Assembly: GCF_000382245.1 (NCBI RefSeq)
Contig: NZ_KB907873.1
Coordinates: 48,261-112,260 of the forward strand
Reading direction: 5' to 3'
DNA from: Kushneria aurantia DSM 21353
GTDB lineage: Bacteria; Pseudomonadota; Gammaproteobacteria; Pseudomonadales; Halomonadaceae
Length of the DNA stretch: 64,000 nt
The notes under the pieces are model-generated. The model ran no database searches and was not told where the DNA came from. It saw only the letters and a list, made by a program, of their open reading frames with translations. A program made the position numbers and the translations under genes. Of this stretch, positions 15,458 to 26,596 are shown one piece after another; the first letter of the stretch is position 1, and each line of letters opens with the position of its first letter.

Positions 15458-18400
15458 TCACCCCAGCCACTTGCGCGCGTTGGCGAACATCCGCATCCAA
15501 CCGCCGGCGTCGCGCCACTCGGGCGGGCGCCATGAGTTGGTCACCGCCCGCGCCACGCGCTCGGGGTGAGGCATCATGATGGTGACCCGGCCATCCTCGC
15601 TGGTCAGGCCGGTAATGCCCGCCGGCGAGCCGTTGGGGTTGGCCGGATAGCCGGTGGTCACTTCGCCGAAGTTGTCGACGTAACGCATGGCCACGGTGCC
15701 GCTGCCCTGCAGTCGGCGTAGATGAGCGCCCTCCTCGAACTGCGCTCGGCCTTCACCGTGAGCCACCGCGATCGGCAGCCTCGAACCCGCCATGTCGCGT
15801 AGAAACAGCGACGGACTGGATTCAATGCGCACCATCGACACCCGCGCTTCATACTGCTCCGAGAGGTTGCGCACGAAGTGCGGCCAGTGGCCCGCACCGG
15901 GGATCAGCGACTTGAGCTGCGAGAGCATCTGGCAGCCGTTACACACGCCCAGCGCGAAGGTGTCGGGGCGCGAGAAAAAGACTTCGAACTGCTCGCGGCC
16001 ACGCGCACTGAACAGGATCGACTTCGCCCAGCCGCCGCCGGCGCCCAGCACGTCGCCGTAGGAGAAACCGCCACAGGCCACCGCGCCCTTGAAGTCGTCC
16101 AGTGCCACGCGCCCCTCGAGAATATCCGACATGTGCACGTCGACCGCCTCGAAGCCGGCGTTGAGGAAGTTCCACGCCATCTCCGGCGCGCCATTGACCC
16201 CCTGCTCGCGCAGGATCGCCACTCGCGGCGCGGCACCCGAGTTGATAAAGGGCGCGGCCACGTCCTCGTCGACGTCATAGGAGAGCTTTGCATGCAGGCC
16301 GGGGTTGCGGGTCTCGTTGAGGGCCTCGAACTCCTGGGCGGCGCAGTCGGGGTTGTCGCGCAGCGCCTGCATACGGTAACTGGTCTCGGCCCAGTCGCGG
16401 ATAGCGTGCACCCGGGTGGTGTCGATCAAAACGGTGTCGAACAGCGATACGCTGATGCGATCCTCGCCGTTGGGCGCGCCAATGCGGTGAACGCAGGCCT
16501 CCAGCCCCAGCTCCGCAAACACCGCCATCACACTCTCCATCTCGCCGCGGTGCACCTGGATGACCGCCCCCGGCTCTTCGGCAAAAAGCGCCGCAGTGGC
16601 CTGCTGAGAGTCGCTCGCCAGCGCATCCAGTACGATGCTGACGCCGCAGTGACCGGCGAAGGCCATTTCCGCCAGGGTGACCAGCACTCCGCCATCGCTG
16701 CGGTCGTGATAGGCCAGCAGCCGGCCTTCACGGTTGAGCCGCTGTACGGCAGCGAAAAAGGCGACCAGGTCCTCGGCGGCATCGAGATCCGGCGCCTGCG
16801 AGCCGAGCTGGCCGTACACCTGGGCCAGCGCCGAACCGCCCAGCCGATTGCGGCCGCGGCCCAGGTCGATCAGCAGCAGGTCGGTATTGTCATCCGGGTC
16901 GAGCTGCGGCGTCAGCGCCGCCATGGTGTCGCTGACCGGCGCGAAGGCGGAGACGATCAGCGACAGCGGCGCGGTCACCGCGCGCTCGCGTCCGTCGTCA
17001 TCCTGCCAGGCGGTGCGCATCGACATCGAATCCTTGCCCACCGGAATCGCCACGCCCAGTGCCGGGCAGAGCTGCATGCCCACCGCCCTGACGGCATCGA
17101 ACAGCGCCTGGTTCTCGCCTTCGTGGTCGGCGGCGCTCATCCAGTTGGCGGAAAGTTTGATATCGCCGATGCGCTCGATCGGTGCGCCGGCGATGTTGGT
17201 GATCGCCTCGGTGACCGCCAGCCGCGCCGAGGCGGCGGGCGAAATCAGCGCAGTGGGGGTGCGCTCGCCCATCGCCATCGCCTCGCCGGCCTGGCTGTCG
17301 AAGGCGGCGGTGGTCACCGCGCAGTCGGCCACCGGCACCTGCCAGGGGCCGACCATCTGATCGCGCACGCTCATGCCGCCCACGGTGCGGTCACCGATGG
17401 TGATCAGAAAGTTCTTGGAGGCCACCGCCGGCAGGCGCATGACGCGATCAAACGCCTCCTGCAGGTCGAGATTGTCGAGCATCAAAAGCGGCTGCACCGC
17501 GGCACGGCGCTGAAACTGACGCTGCATCTTCGGCGGCTTGCCGAACAGCACGCTCATCGGCAGGTCGATCGGGGTGCTCTCGAAGTGGTCGTCGATCAGC
17601 GTAATGCGATGATCCTCCAGCGCCTCGCCGACGACCGCGAAGGGGCAGCGCTCGCGGGCGCAGAGCGCCTCGAAGCGCGCCAGATGCGCGGGCGACACCG
17701 CCAGCACGTAGCGCTCCTGGGCCTCGTTGCACCAGATCTCCAGCGGCGACATGCCCGGCTCGGCGCTGGGAATGTCACGCAGCACGAAGCGCCCGCCGCG
17801 ACCGCCATCCTTGACCAGCTCCGGCAGCGCATTGGAGAGCCCACCGGCGCCGACATCGTGAATGAAGCTGATGGGGTTGTCATCGCCCAGCGCCGTGCAG
17901 CAGTCGATGACCTCCTGGGCGCGACGCTCCATCTCGGCGTTGTCGCGCTGCACCGAGGCGAAATCGAGCGCATCGCTGGTACTGCCGGAGGCCTGTGACG
18001 ACGCCGCGCCACCGCCGAGGCCGATCAGCATCGCCGGGCCGCCCATCACGATCAGCTTCGCGCCGACCACCACGTCGCCCTTGTCGACATGCTGTTCGCG
18101 GATACTGCCGTAGCCGCCGGCCAGCATGATCGGCTTGTGGTAGCCGCGCCGCTCGACGCCGGCCAGACCGATGACGTCATGCTCATAGGTGCGGAAATAG
18201 CCGTTGAGCGCCGGCCGGCCGAACTCGTTGTTGAACGCCGCGGCACCCAGCGGCGCCTCGAGCATGATGTCCAGCGCGCTGCGAATGCGCGCCGGCTTGC
18301 CGTGGTCGAGCGCCTCCCAGGGCTGAACGAAATCGGGAATGTGCAGGTTGGAGACCGAAAAACCGGTCAGCCCCGCTTTCGGTTTGCCGCCGCGGCCGGT

Positions 18401-19360
18401 GGCGCCCTCGTCGCGAATCTCGCCGCCTGCACCGGTAGAGGCGCCCGGCCAGGGAGCAATGGCAGTGGGATGGTTATGGGTCTCCACCTTCATCAGGATA
18501 TGAATCGGCTCCTGATGGGTGACGTAACGAAAGCTCTCGCCGTCGACCGATAGCCGCCCCGCCTCGTGACCGCGAATAATGGCGGCGTTGTCGCTGTAGG
18601 CCGACAGCACGTTGTCCGGCGCCTGGTGATGGGTGTTGCGGATCATGTCGAAAAGCGAGTGCGGCTGCGCCTCGCCGTCGATCTGCCAGTCGGCGTTGAA
18701 GATTTTGTGCCGGCAGTGCTCGGAGTTGGCCTGGGCGAACATCATCAGTTCGACGTCATTGGGGTTACGGCCCAGCCCGTTGAAGGCGTCGAGCAGATAG
18801 TCGATCTCGTCGTCGGCCAGCGCCAGGCCGAGACGTGCATTGGCTTCGGCCAGCGCCTCACGCCCGCCGCCCAGCACGTCGATCGTCTCCAGCGGCGCCG
18901 GCGCGTGGTGCTCGAAGAGTTTGGCGGCATCGCTCGAGTCGAGCAGCACGGTCTGGGTCATGCGGTCGGCGAGCACCGCCCGAAGTGCGTCGACCTCGTC
19001 GCGCTCGGGCAGCGACTCGGTTTCGACGAACCAGGCGATACCCGCTTCGACGCGACGCACAGCGCCAGGACCGCAGTTATGGATGATGTCCGTGGCCTTG
19101 GAGGACCAGGGCGATACGGTGCCGAAACGCGGCACGACCAGATAGAGCGCCCCGGGCGGCGTATCGCCGGCGCGTGGCGTGGCGTCGAGCAGGGTACACA
19201 GGCGCTCGAGCGCCGCCTCATCGGGATCACCGCTCAGCTCCAGAAAGTAGCGATAGCGCGCCTGAACCGCCGTGACGCCGGGCATCGCCTCGCGCAGGCG
19301 GGCCAGCATGCGGGCGTGGCGAAAGGAGGAAAGGGCGCTCTGGCCGTACAGTTCGAGCAT
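15458..19360 (-). CDS. purL: Phosphoribosylformylglycinamidine synthase
   Basis: A 1300-residue large-type PurL, converting FGAR to FGAM with glutamine and ATP in purine synthesis. It begins [18 protein letters not shown] like E. coli PurL (1295 residues). The linker and FGAM synthetase domains contain [16 protein letters not shown] and [20 protein letters not shown]; the C-terminal class I amidotransferase has [15 protein letters not shown] with the catalytic Cys. The longer frame upstream is unsupported. It diverges from mltF, also the usual arrangement in this group. Confidence 0.97.
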   Translation of the reverse strand: MLELYGQSALSSFRHARMLARLREAMPGVTAVQARYRYFLELSGDPDEAALERLCTLLDATPRAGDTPPGALYLVVPRFGTVSPWSSKATDIIHNCGPGAVRRVEAGIAWFVETESLPERDEVDALRAVLADRMTQTVLLDSSDAAKLFEHHAPAPLETIDVLGGGREALAEANARLGLALADDEIDYLLDAFNGLGRNPNDVELMMFAQANSEHCRHKIFNADWQIDGEAQPHSLFDMIRNTHHQAPDNVLSAYSDNAAIIRGHEAGRLSVDGESFRYVTHQEPIHILMKVETHNHPTAIAPWPGASTGAGGEIRDEGATGRGGKPKAGLTGFSVSNLHIPDFVQPWEALDHGKPARIRSALDIMLEAPLGAAAFNNEFGRPALNGYFRTYEHDVIGLAGVERRGYHKPIMLAGGYGSIREQHVDKGDVVVGAKLIVMGGPAMLIGLGGGAASSQASGSTSDALDFASVQRDNAEMERRAQEVIDCCTALGDDNPISFIHDVGAGGLSNALPELVKDGGRGGRFVLRDIPSAEPGMSPLEIWCNEAQERYVLAVSPAHLARFEALCARERCPFAVVGEALEDHRITLIDDHFESTPIDLPMSVLFGKPPKMQRQFQRRAAVQPLLMLDNLDLQEAFDRVMRLPAVASKNFLITIGDRTVGGMSVRDQMVGPWQVPVADCAVTTAAFDSQAGEAMAMGERTPTALISPAASARLAVTEAITNIAGAPIERIGDIKLSANWMSAADHEGENQALFDAVRAVGMQLCPALGVAIPVGKDSMSMRTAWQDDDGRERAVTAPLSLIVSAFAPVSDTMAALTPQLDPDDNTDLLLIDLGRGRNRLGGSALAQVYGQLGSQAPDLDAAEDLVAFFAAVQRLNREGRLLAYHDRSDGGVLVTLAEMAFAGHCGVSIVLDALASDSQQATAALFAEEPGAVIQVHRGEMESVMAVFAELGLEACVHRIGAPNGEDRISVSLFDTVLIDTTRVHAIRDWAETSYRMQALRDNPDCAAQEFEALNETRNPGLHAKLSYDVDEDVAAPFINSGAAPRVAILREQGVNGAPEMAWNFLNAGFEAVDVHMSDILEGRVALDDFKGAVACGGFSYGDVLGAGGGWAKSILFSARGREQFEVFFSRPDTFALGVCNGCQMLSQLKSLIPGAGHWPHFVRNLSEQYEARVSMVRIESSPSLFLRDMAGSRLPIAVAHGEGRAQFEEGAHLRRLQGSGTVAMRYVDNFGEVTTGYPANPNGSPAGITGLTSEDGRVTIMMPHPERVARAVTNSWRPPEWRDAGGWMRMFANARKWLG

Positions 19361-19635
19361 GACGAACGAAGCCTCTACTGACTGACAGGTATGGAAGATC
19401 GCAACGTCAGGGCGACCGTGACGGGCCGCCATGCGATGAGCCCGATATCATACTGGAAAGCAGCATTGCTGGCGAAGCCGGGGCATCACGCCGGCCCTGC
19501 GGCTCGCATCGAAGAAGATGACGTAATGGCATTCACCATCGTCAATAACAATTTGTTACTCTGGCATGACCTGACCGATGAATTTGCCGAGCCCGACATA
19601 TCGACAATATCGACCGTTCAACGCTTCAAGAGGCT

Positions 19636-21102
19636 GTGAAGTACTGCCTCGGACGGCCACGTCCGAGCGCCGTCCTGCTGCTGTCGGCACTGATCGCGCT
19701 GGCCATGCCGGCCCGCCTGCCGCTCGGCATTGCCGGCCCGCTTGTCTCCGGCGGTCAGCTGGCCGAAGTGCAGGCGCGTGACTTTCTGGAAGTGGCCACG
19801 CGTAATGCGCCGAGCACCTTTTATGAGGGACAACGCGGCCCGGGCGGCTTCGAATTCGAGCTTTTCAGCCGCTTCGCCGACAGCCTCGGCGTCAGTCTGG
19901 CGGTGGACGACGAACACCGCAGCAGCGAGGTACTCGACCGGGTCGCCTCGGGCGGCGCCGATATCGGCGCCGCCGGCCTGGTACTGGACCGCCGCCGCAG
20001 CGACCTGATCTATTCGCGCCCCATCATGTCGATGCAGCCGCTGGTGATCTATCGACGCGGCATGGCGGCGCCGAGCGAGATTGCCGACCTCGACAATCTC
20101 GACGTCGGTATAGCGACCCACAACGGCATCTCCCGCACCCTGCGCGAGCTGCAGCCGCAGCATCCAACCCTGAGCTGGCGCGAAAGTCCCGGCGTCGAGG
20201 CGACCGATCTACTCGCCATGGTGCAGCGCGGCGAGCTGGACGCGGCGGTGGTCTACGCCCATGAGTTCCGGATCAATCGGCTTTTTTTCAGGGAGGTCGA
20301 GCCCGCCTTCGAAATCGGTGAGCCGCTCAGCCTCAGTTGGGCCATTCAGGGCGATCTGGCACTGCTCGAGCGCGCCAATGACTTCATTGCCACAATGCGC
20401 ACCAGCGGTGAACTAAAAGCGCTGGCGCAGCAGTATTTCGGCCAAGACGACTATCTCGAGTACGTCGGTACGCGACGCTTCCTCGAACAGATCGAGCAGC
20501 ATCTGGATCGCTGGCGCGCGCCCTTCAAGCGCGCCGCGGCGGAAAACGACTTCGACTGGCAGCTACTGGCGGCGGTGGGGTATCAGGAATCGCACTGGCG
20601 CCCGGATGCGGTCTCGCCCACGGGGGTCAGGGGAATGATGATGCTGACCCGCGATACCGCTCGTTTCATGGAGATCGAGGACCGCGAGGATCCGCTGCAG
20701 AGTATCGACGGCAGCGCCCGCTATTTACGCTATCTTCATGGCCGCATTCCCGATAGCGTGACCGAGCCCGACCGTACCTGGATGACGCTGGCGGCCTATA
20801 ATCTGGGTCTGGGCCATCTGCTCGATGCCCGCGAACTGGCACGCCAGCGCAACCTTGACCCTGATCAGTGGCAGGACGTGCGCAACACGCTGCCGCTGCT
20901 CCAGGAACAGCGCTGGTATCGCCGGGTAGAGCACGGTTTCGCCCGCGGCAGCGTGGCCGCCCTCTATGTGCGCAATGTCAGACGTTATGAAGAGATACTC
21001 AATTACGTACATCGTAGCCAGCGCCGCTTTCCATCGCTGGTGCGCGCCACTGCCAACAATCGCGTAACACCGGCGTTCGAGGTCATTGCGCCGGCACCCT
21101 GA
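19636..21102 (+). CDS. mltF: Membrane-bound lytic murein transglycosylase F
   Basis: A 488-residue periplasmic enzyme that cleaves peptidoglycan with formation of 1,6-anhydromuramic acid. Residues 10-30 form a signal sequence without a lipobox. An SBP_bac_3-like regulatory domain (about 45-280) includes GADIGAAGLVLDRRRSDLIYSRP, and the C-terminal SLT domain has AAVGYQESHWRPDAVSPTG with the catalytic Glu in QESHW and GMMMLTRDTA. The start is GTG; no ATG fits the signal peptide. Divergent from purL, with 275 bases between them and no gene there. Confidence 0.93.
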   Translation: MKYCLGRPRPSAVLLLSALIALAMPARLPLGIAGPLVSGGQLAEVQARDFLEVATRNAPSTFYEGQRGPGGFEFELFSRFADSLGVSLAVDDEHRSSEVLDRVASGGADIGAAGLVLDRRRSDLIYSRPIMSMQPLVIYRRGMAAPSEIADLDNLDVGIATHNGISRTLRELQPQHPTLSWRESPGVEATDLLAMVQRGELDAAVVYAHEFRINRLFFREVEPAFEIGEPLSLSWAIQGDLALLERANDFIATMRTSGELKALAQQYFGQDDYLEYVGTRRFLEQIEQHLDRWRAPFKRAAAENDFDWQLLAAVGYQESHWRPDAVSPTGVRGMMMLTRDTARFMEIEDREDPLQSIDGSARYLRYLHGRIPDSVTEPDRTWMTLAAYNLGLGHLLDARELARQRNLDPDQWQDVRNTLPLLQEQRWYRRVEHGFARGSVAALYVRNVRRYEEILNYVHRSQRRFPSLVRATANNRVTPAFEVIAPAP

Positions 21103-21111
21103 GACCCGACG

Positions 21112-21134
21112 ATAGCGTGTGGCGCGCTATTTTT
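21112..21134 (+). terminator. Terminator after mltF
   Basis: A six-base stem ATAGCG / CGCTAT with a seven-base loop is followed directly by a T-run, ten bases after the mltF stop. Confidence 0.65.
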
Positions 21135-21268
21135 CATCTGTACTGAACATTTGTCTTCGCATGCCGATCAACTTTCTGATCGGCGGGTATCTGCCGATAT
21201 AGAGCACCGAACCGCAATACGCAAAAACAACACGCCTCCAGAGAGGCTGCCCCGGAATACCGAGCATC

Positions 21269-23233
21269 ATGGCCATTGATTCATATCGTATAACTGGTGC
21301 CGCGCTGGCGATGACGACCCTGCTTGCGCCTGGAGGGGCCGCCATTGCGACCAACGCCGCCAGCTCACTGACAATGGCGCTGCTGATACTGCTGAGCGTG
21401 TCGACGCTACTGGGTTGGTGGCTCAACGGCCGCGCCGGCATGCCACTTCGGGTCATGGCCGCCATGCCCGCAGCACTGGCGCTGGCAGTCCTGGTACTGC
21501 TGACGCTGAGCTTTCTGCTCCCGGTCGAGCGCTTTGACTACGACTTCTGGTCGTCACTGTTCGCCCACTGGCCGATCGATACCCCCTTCTACATCCAGCG
21601 CCCGGCACTGCCTCTGCTGCTGGCCATGCTGCTGCTGGCGCTACTGCAGTTTCCCCCCGGACGCGGCGGTGCCAGCGGCGCGCTGCTGATCGTGCTGTCG
21701 CTGATACTGACGGTGGTTTATCTGATCAATGAAAGCAACCAGCTACTGCACGAGCACTCCTCCGCCTTCTACGCCCTGCTGCCGGCTCTTTTGCTGCTGC
21801 TGGCGATAGAGGCGCACCAGCGCCGCCAGCTGCTCCATAACAGGGCGGTGCAGCTGGCGCTGGCGCCCCCGCTGGCGGTGCTGTTGCTGGTACTGCTGCT
21901 GTGGGAAAACTTCAGCGAGCAGCATATACAGCGCCTCAGCCAGGTCGCTGCCATTGAAAGCGAGACGCTGACCACGCGCCTCCACCGGGAGGTGGCAATC
22001 TTCAACGACGCCATTCATCGTTTCGCCAACGGCTGGGACAGCACCGGGACCGAACCCGATACGCGGCAGTGGCAGCATCGTGCCGCCGCCCTGGTGGGGG
22101 ATTTCTACTATCTGCGTGACATCGCCTGGATCAGCTGGCGCAGCCACCACATCGAGCGGTTCTATCCCGTAACCCGCTGGCCGAACGCGACCAATCAGCA
22201 GTGGCTGGCCGACAAGGCATTCGATGCACTGGATAACGAGAGCCCGAGCGACAGCGCCGCTACCACCCTGACCCAGCGGCTGTCGAACCGCCGACTGATG
22301 CTCTATCGCCCGGTTGTCGATCTCGATAACGGCCGTCAGCTGGGTGCTATTGCTTTCGCGGTGTCGCCGACGCTGCTGCTGGAGTCGGTCTTCCAGCCAC
22401 TCTACAGCAACGATTTTCTTGTCCGGGTGACCTTCGATGATCAGCTGATCTATCGCCTTGAAACTGCCGACGGTCTCAGCTCGCTACGGCGCTGCAGCCC
22501 GCTGATGCTGGCCGACAGCCGCTTCACAATGTGCATCGAGGCGACCTATGCACGACTGTTCATAGAACGCCACAGCACCCCGAGCAATATGCTGCTGGTG
22601 GGGCTGATCATCGCCTGGCTGCTCTATATGCTGACCTGGTACTACCTGGGTCTGCGTAACCGCTTCAGCGGTGTTCAGTACCGCAATCATCAGCTGCGCA
22701 ACCGGGTACGTGACGAAGACGCCAGGCGTCGCAAGGCGGAGTGGGGCGCGCACCACGACGCGCTGACCGGCCTGCTCAATCGGCGCGGCTTTGGCGAGTG
22801 GGTGGCACTCAACGGGCTCAAGCCGCCACTGACGCTGATGGTGATCGATATCGACCACTTCAAACAGGTCAATGACCGGTTGGGCCATACAGTGGGCGAC
22901 GACTACCTGCGTCGCGTGACTGATACCCTCAATGCGCTCATCGTAAAGCGCGGTGGACTGCTGGCGCGCTACGGCGGTGAGGAGTTCATTGCCTGCCTGC
23001 CGGATACCGATATCGTCGAGGCGGAGACTATCGGCGAGGTGCTACGCCATCGTATCGAGGCCATGGCACTGCCTCACCACAAGCGGCGCGGCGTCGTCAC
23101 CGTCAGCATCGGCATGGTGACGGCGCGCCGCGAGGGCGAGCATCTCGAAGCGCTTTTCAGCCTGGCCGACCAGGCGCTCTACCGCGCCAAGCAGCAGGGA
23201 CGCAATCGAGTAGATAGATGGCATTGGCACTGA
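21269..23233 (+). CDS. Membrane-anchored diguanylate cyclase
   Basis: A 654-residue GGDEF protein. The N-terminal ~210 residues hold about six membrane spans, followed by a periplasmic sensor-like region (about 215-430), another span near 440-460, and the GGDEF domain (about 490-650). The active-site loop is intact as RYGGEEF near residue 570, and the HDALTGLLNRRGF and DIDHFKQVNDRLGH motifs are normal, so cyclic-di-GMP synthesis is expected. No RxxD inhibitory site is obvious before the loop. The external signal is unknown. It converges with tadA. Confidence 0.9.
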   Translation: MAIDSYRITGAALAMTTLLAPGGAAIATNAASSLTMALLILLSVSTLLGWWLNGRAGMPLRVMAAMPAALALAVLVLLTLSFLLPVERFDYDFWSSLFAHWPIDTPFYIQRPALPLLLAMLLLALLQFPPGRGGASGALLIVLSLILTVVYLINESNQLLHEHSSAFYALLPALLLLLAIEAHQRRQLLHNRAVQLALAPPLAVLLLVLLLWENFSEQHIQRLSQVAAIESETLTTRLHREVAIFNDAIHRFANGWDSTGTEPDTRQWQHRAAALVGDFYYLRDIAWISWRSHHIERFYPVTRWPNATNQQWLADKAFDALDNESPSDSAATTLTQRLSNRRLMLYRPVVDLDNGRQLGAIAFAVSPTLLLESVFQPLYSNDFLVRVTFDDQLIYRLETADGLSSLRRCSPLMLADSRFTMCIEATYARLFIERHSTPSNMLLVGLIIAWLLYMLTWYYLGLRNRFSGVQYRNHQLRNRVRDEDARRRKAEWGAHHDALTGLLNRRGFGEWVALNGLKPPLTLMVIDIDHFKQVNDRLGHTVGDDYLRRVTDTLNALIVKRGGLLARYGGEEFIACLPDTDIVEAETIGEVLRHRIEAMALPHHKRRGVVTVSIGMVTARREGEHLEALFSLADQALYRAKQQGRNRVDRWHWH

Positions 23234-23245
23234 GCGATGTGAGCT

Positions 23246-23722
<477 letters not shown>

Positions 23723-23748
23723 CTATTGGTAGTCAGAGGGGCATGATA

Positions 23749-23778
23749 TAAAAAAACCGGCGCCCAGCGGCACCGGTT
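23749..23778 (-). terminator. Terminator of the alcohol dehydrogenase gene
   Basis: A ten-base stem with one mismatch (arms AACCGGCGCC and GGCACCGGTT, loop CAGC) lies 27 bases after the stop codon and is followed on the minus strand by eight T residues. Confidence 0.85.
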
Positions 23779-23804
23779 GCACATCCCTGTGCGCGGCGGG
23801 CACG

Positions 23805-24872
23805 TCAGGCAGCCGCCGTCTCCTTGATCGAAGCCATGTCGATCACGAAGCGGTAGCGCACGTCACCCTGCTTCATGCGCTCCCAGGCCTCGTTGATATT
23901 GGCGATATCGATCATCTCGACATCACAGGTGATGCCGTTGTCGGCGCAGAAATCCAGCACCTCCTGGGTCTCCGGCATGCCGCCGATCAGAGAACCGGCC
24001 AGCACGCGACGGCGGAAAACCAGGTTGGCCCCCATGATGGCCGGATCGATCGGTTCCAGCAGACCCACCAGGATGTGGGTGCCGTCGGGCTTCAGGGCAT
24101 TGAGATAGGGATTGATGTCATGCTGCACCGGCACGGTGTCGAGCATGAAGTCGAAGGTCTCGGTGACATCCGCCATCTGCTGCTCATCGGTGGAGATCAC
24201 CACGTGATCGGCACCCTGGCGCTGCGCCTCGGCCTTCTTGGACTGCGAGCGTGTAAAGAGCGTGACCTCGGCGCCCAGCGCCTTCGCCAGCTTGACGCCC
24301 ATGTGCCCCAGACCGCCCATGCCGATCACGCCCACCCTGTGACCCGGCTTTACACCATAGTGCTTGAGGGGTGAGTAAGTGGTAATGCCGGCGCACAGCA
24401 GCGGCGCGGCGGATTTGAGATCAATGCCCTCGGGCATACGCACCACGAAGCGCTCACTGACCACAACCGAATCGGAGTAGCCCCCCTGGGTCAGGGTGCC
24501 GTCGTGAAGATCAGGGCTGCCGTAGGTCATCACAAAGCCCTGAGCGCAATAGTTCTCCAGCCCCTCATTGCAGGCACTGCACTGACGACAGGCGTCAACC
24601 ATGCAACCGACGCCAACCAGGTCGCCCTCGCTGTACTGCGTCACCTCGCTACCGACAGCGGTAACACGGCCAACGATCTCGTGGCCGGGTACTACCGGAT
24701 AGGTGGCCATGCCCCAGTCATCGCGGGCGAAGTGAAGGTCGCTGTGACAAACGCCGCAGTACAGGATCTCGATTGCGACATCGTCGGCGCGGGGCGTGCG
24801 GCGCTCGAACTGCCAGAGCGCCAGATCGGATTCAGCACTTTTCGCGGCGTATCCTTTCGCGGGCGTAGACAT
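23805..24872 (-). CDS. NAD(P)-dependent zinc alcohol dehydrogenase (YahK/AdhC type)
   Basis: A 355-residue medium-chain dehydrogenase that interconverts aldehydes and alcohols. Catalytic zinc ligands are in LYCGVCHSDLHFARDDWG and GHEIVG; the structural zinc cysteines are in VDACRQCSACNEGLENYC; the cofactor fold motif is GVIGMGGLGHMGVKLAKALG. The whole protein resembles the NADP-dependent cinnamyl-alcohol-type aldehyde reductases such as YahK. An AAGGAG site precedes the chosen ATG; a longer frame upstream is unsupported. It diverges from an AraC-type regulator that probably controls it. Confidence 0.93.
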   Translation of the reverse strand: MSTPAKGYAAKSAESDLALWQFERRTPRADDVAIEILYCGVCHSDLHFARDDWGMATYPVVPGHEIVGRVTAVGSEVTQYSEGDLVGVGCMVDACRQCSACNEGLENYCAQGFVMTYGSPDLHDGTLTQGGYSDSVVVSERFVVRMPEGIDLKSAAPLLCAGITTYSPLKHYGVKPGHRVGVIGMGGLGHMGVKLAKALGAEVTLFTRSQSKKAEAQRQGADHVVISTDEQQMADVTETFDFMLDTVPVQHDINPYLNALKPDGTHILVGLLEPIDPAIMGANLVFRRRVLAGSLIGGMPETQEVLDFCADNGITCDVEMIDIANINEAWERMKQGDVRYRFVIDMASIKETAAA

Positions 24873-25079
24873 TAACGCATCTCCTTTGAATCGAGTATCA
24901 GAAACCCGGATGGAACTCTGTCGGGATATACCACAACAGTGTGATAGTCGCGAAGGCGTGCCGCCATACAGATTTCTGTACAATACTTGCCTGATTGTCC
25001 CAGCCTGGCCATAAAAAGCCCCCACCGGGGCCGTTTTTTATGCACAATATGGCGATTCACGAGGATGCGGAGCTTTTTG

Positions 25080-26006
25080 ATGACACTGCCACCCGAGACA
25101 GTGCTGCCCGACGCGCCCGGCAGCGACGCCGACAGCAGTACCCTCGAAGCCCATATGCGCAGGCTGATCCAGCCACTGGCGACACAGGATGGCTTTCTCC
25201 CCACCGCGCTGCCCGAAGTGCAGTTGATGGCGCTGCACGGCAGTCATCCGCGCACACCACTGGTCTATGAACCCGGGCTGATCATCATCGCCCAGGGAGA
25301 GAAGATCGGGTATCTGGAGGAGCGCACCATCCACTATGGCGCCGGCCACTATCTGGTACAGGCGATGCCGCTGCCGTTCGAGTGTGAAACCCGCGCCGAT
25401 GCCGAGCACCCGCTGCTTGGCATCAATATTCGCATCGAGCTGGCAACGCTCAGCGAGCTGGTGCGCGTCACTCCTGCCGGTTTGCAACACTCACCGCCGG
25501 AGCCCATGGCAGCGGTTATCCTGGGCCGACGCATGGGGCACAGCGTGGTGCATCTGCTCGAGTGTCTGCATGACGAGGTAATGTGCCGGGCGCTGGGGCA
25601 GCAGCGGGTTCGGGAGGTGCTGTTCGAAGCGCTGCGTGGCCCCCAGGGAGAGTCTTTGCGCCAGCTTCCGCAGCAGCAGAGCCAGTACGGTCGCATCGGT
25701 CGCGCACTGGCGCAACTGCAGAGTGATTACGCCGCCCCGCTGTCGGTAGAGGCACTGGCCGAGGATGTCAGCATGAGCCCCTCCTCCTTCTATCACCACT
25801 TCAGGCGCCTGACACGGCTCTCACCGCTGCAGTATCAAAAGCGCATTCGCCTGCTGCGGGCAAGAGGCATGCTGAGCGCTCGCACCCACAGCGTCAGTGC
25901 CACGGCCAGCGCGGTCGGCTATCAGAGCGCCTCCCAGTTCAGCCGTGAATACAAGCGTTACTTCGGCTGCAGCCCCGCGGATGAGCGCCGCAGGAGGCAG
26001 CCATAG
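25080..26006 (+). CDS. AraC-family transcriptional regulator (YqhC-like)
   Basis: A 308-residue regulator with an N-terminal AraC_N cupin-type domain (PLVYEPGLIIIAQGEKIGYL...) and a C-terminal double helix-turn-helix (LAEDVSMSPSSFYHHFRRLT and ATASAVGYQSASQFSREYKR). The architecture is that of E. coli YqhC, which senses aldehydes and activates an alcohol dehydrogenase. Its position, divergent from an aldehyde-reductase-type gene, agrees with such a role, though this is inference. Several ATG codons lie upstream; the one used has a GCGGAG site. Confidence 0.88.
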   Translation: MTLPPETVLPDAPGSDADSSTLEAHMRRLIQPLATQDGFLPTALPEVQLMALHGSHPRTPLVYEPGLIIIAQGEKIGYLEERTIHYGAGHYLVQAMPLPFECETRADAEHPLLGINIRIELATLSELVRVTPAGLQHSPPEPMAAVILGRRMGHSVVHLLECLHDEVMCRALGQQRVREVLFEALRGPQGESLRQLPQQQSQYGRIGRALAQLQSDYAAPLSVEALAEDVSMSPSSFYHHFRRLTRLSPLQYQKRIRLLRARGMLSARTHSVSATASAVGYQSASQFSREYKRYFGCSPADERRRRQP

Positions 26007-26021
26007 GGTCACGGACCGGCG

Positions 26022-26351
26022 TCAGGCGAAGTGTGCCGTCAACTCACGCGCCTTGCGATGCATGAAGGGCGCGTTGATAAAGGCACCGAAGGGAATAAAG
26101 GCGGCAAGCACCATGCGCGCCACATCAGTGGTATCCCAGCCGCCCATGGCGACGACACGAAACAGCGCCGAGAGATAGAGCAGAAAAGCGACGCCGTGGA
26201 TCGGCCCCATGATCGACACCGCCAGCGGCATGCCGGCAGCATGCTTGAGCGGCACTGCGACCACCAGCAGCAGCAGCAGTGTGGTGCCTTCCAGCCAGGA
26301 GATCCATCGCAGGCGCCTCATTCGTATATGGATCAATGGCATGGTATTCAA
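26022..26351 (-). CDS. DUF3817 membrane protein
   Basis: A 109-residue protein with three hydrophobic spans and the DUF3817 pattern: RRLRWISWLEGTTLLLLL, VPLKH, MGPIHGVAFLLYL and AFIPFGAFINAPF. Function is not known for the family; relatives are fused to or neighbour transporters. It converges with the AraC gene, 16 bases apart. Confidence 0.82.
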   Translation of the reverse strand: MNTMPLIHIRMRRLRWISWLEGTTLLLLLVVAVPLKHAAGMPLAVSIMGPIHGVAFLLYLSALFRVVAMGGWDTTDVARMVLAAFIPFGAFINAPFMHRKARELTAHFA

Positions 26352-26596
26352 TAGACCTCCAGCGATGTTATTTATGGACGGTGTTGGATAAAACAGATTA
26401 CAAATCAGCGCTGTGGCCTGTCATAGCCGACAAGAGCACTGGATACAAACACAATCAAGGCACGTCAACCACTGCCGATAGTGACATCAGACACAAGCCG
26501 GATGTGGCGGAAAACCGGGCTGCCAGGCACTTTATCACTGTCTATCGAAATGATGTCGATACCGTATCGAACTACTTGCGGCACTTCAGGGGCCCG

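Noticed and set aside
15878..17998. 706-codon plus-strand frame inside purL
   Set aside because: It is the antisense of conserved PurL domains; high G+C leaves such frames open. No family resemblance.
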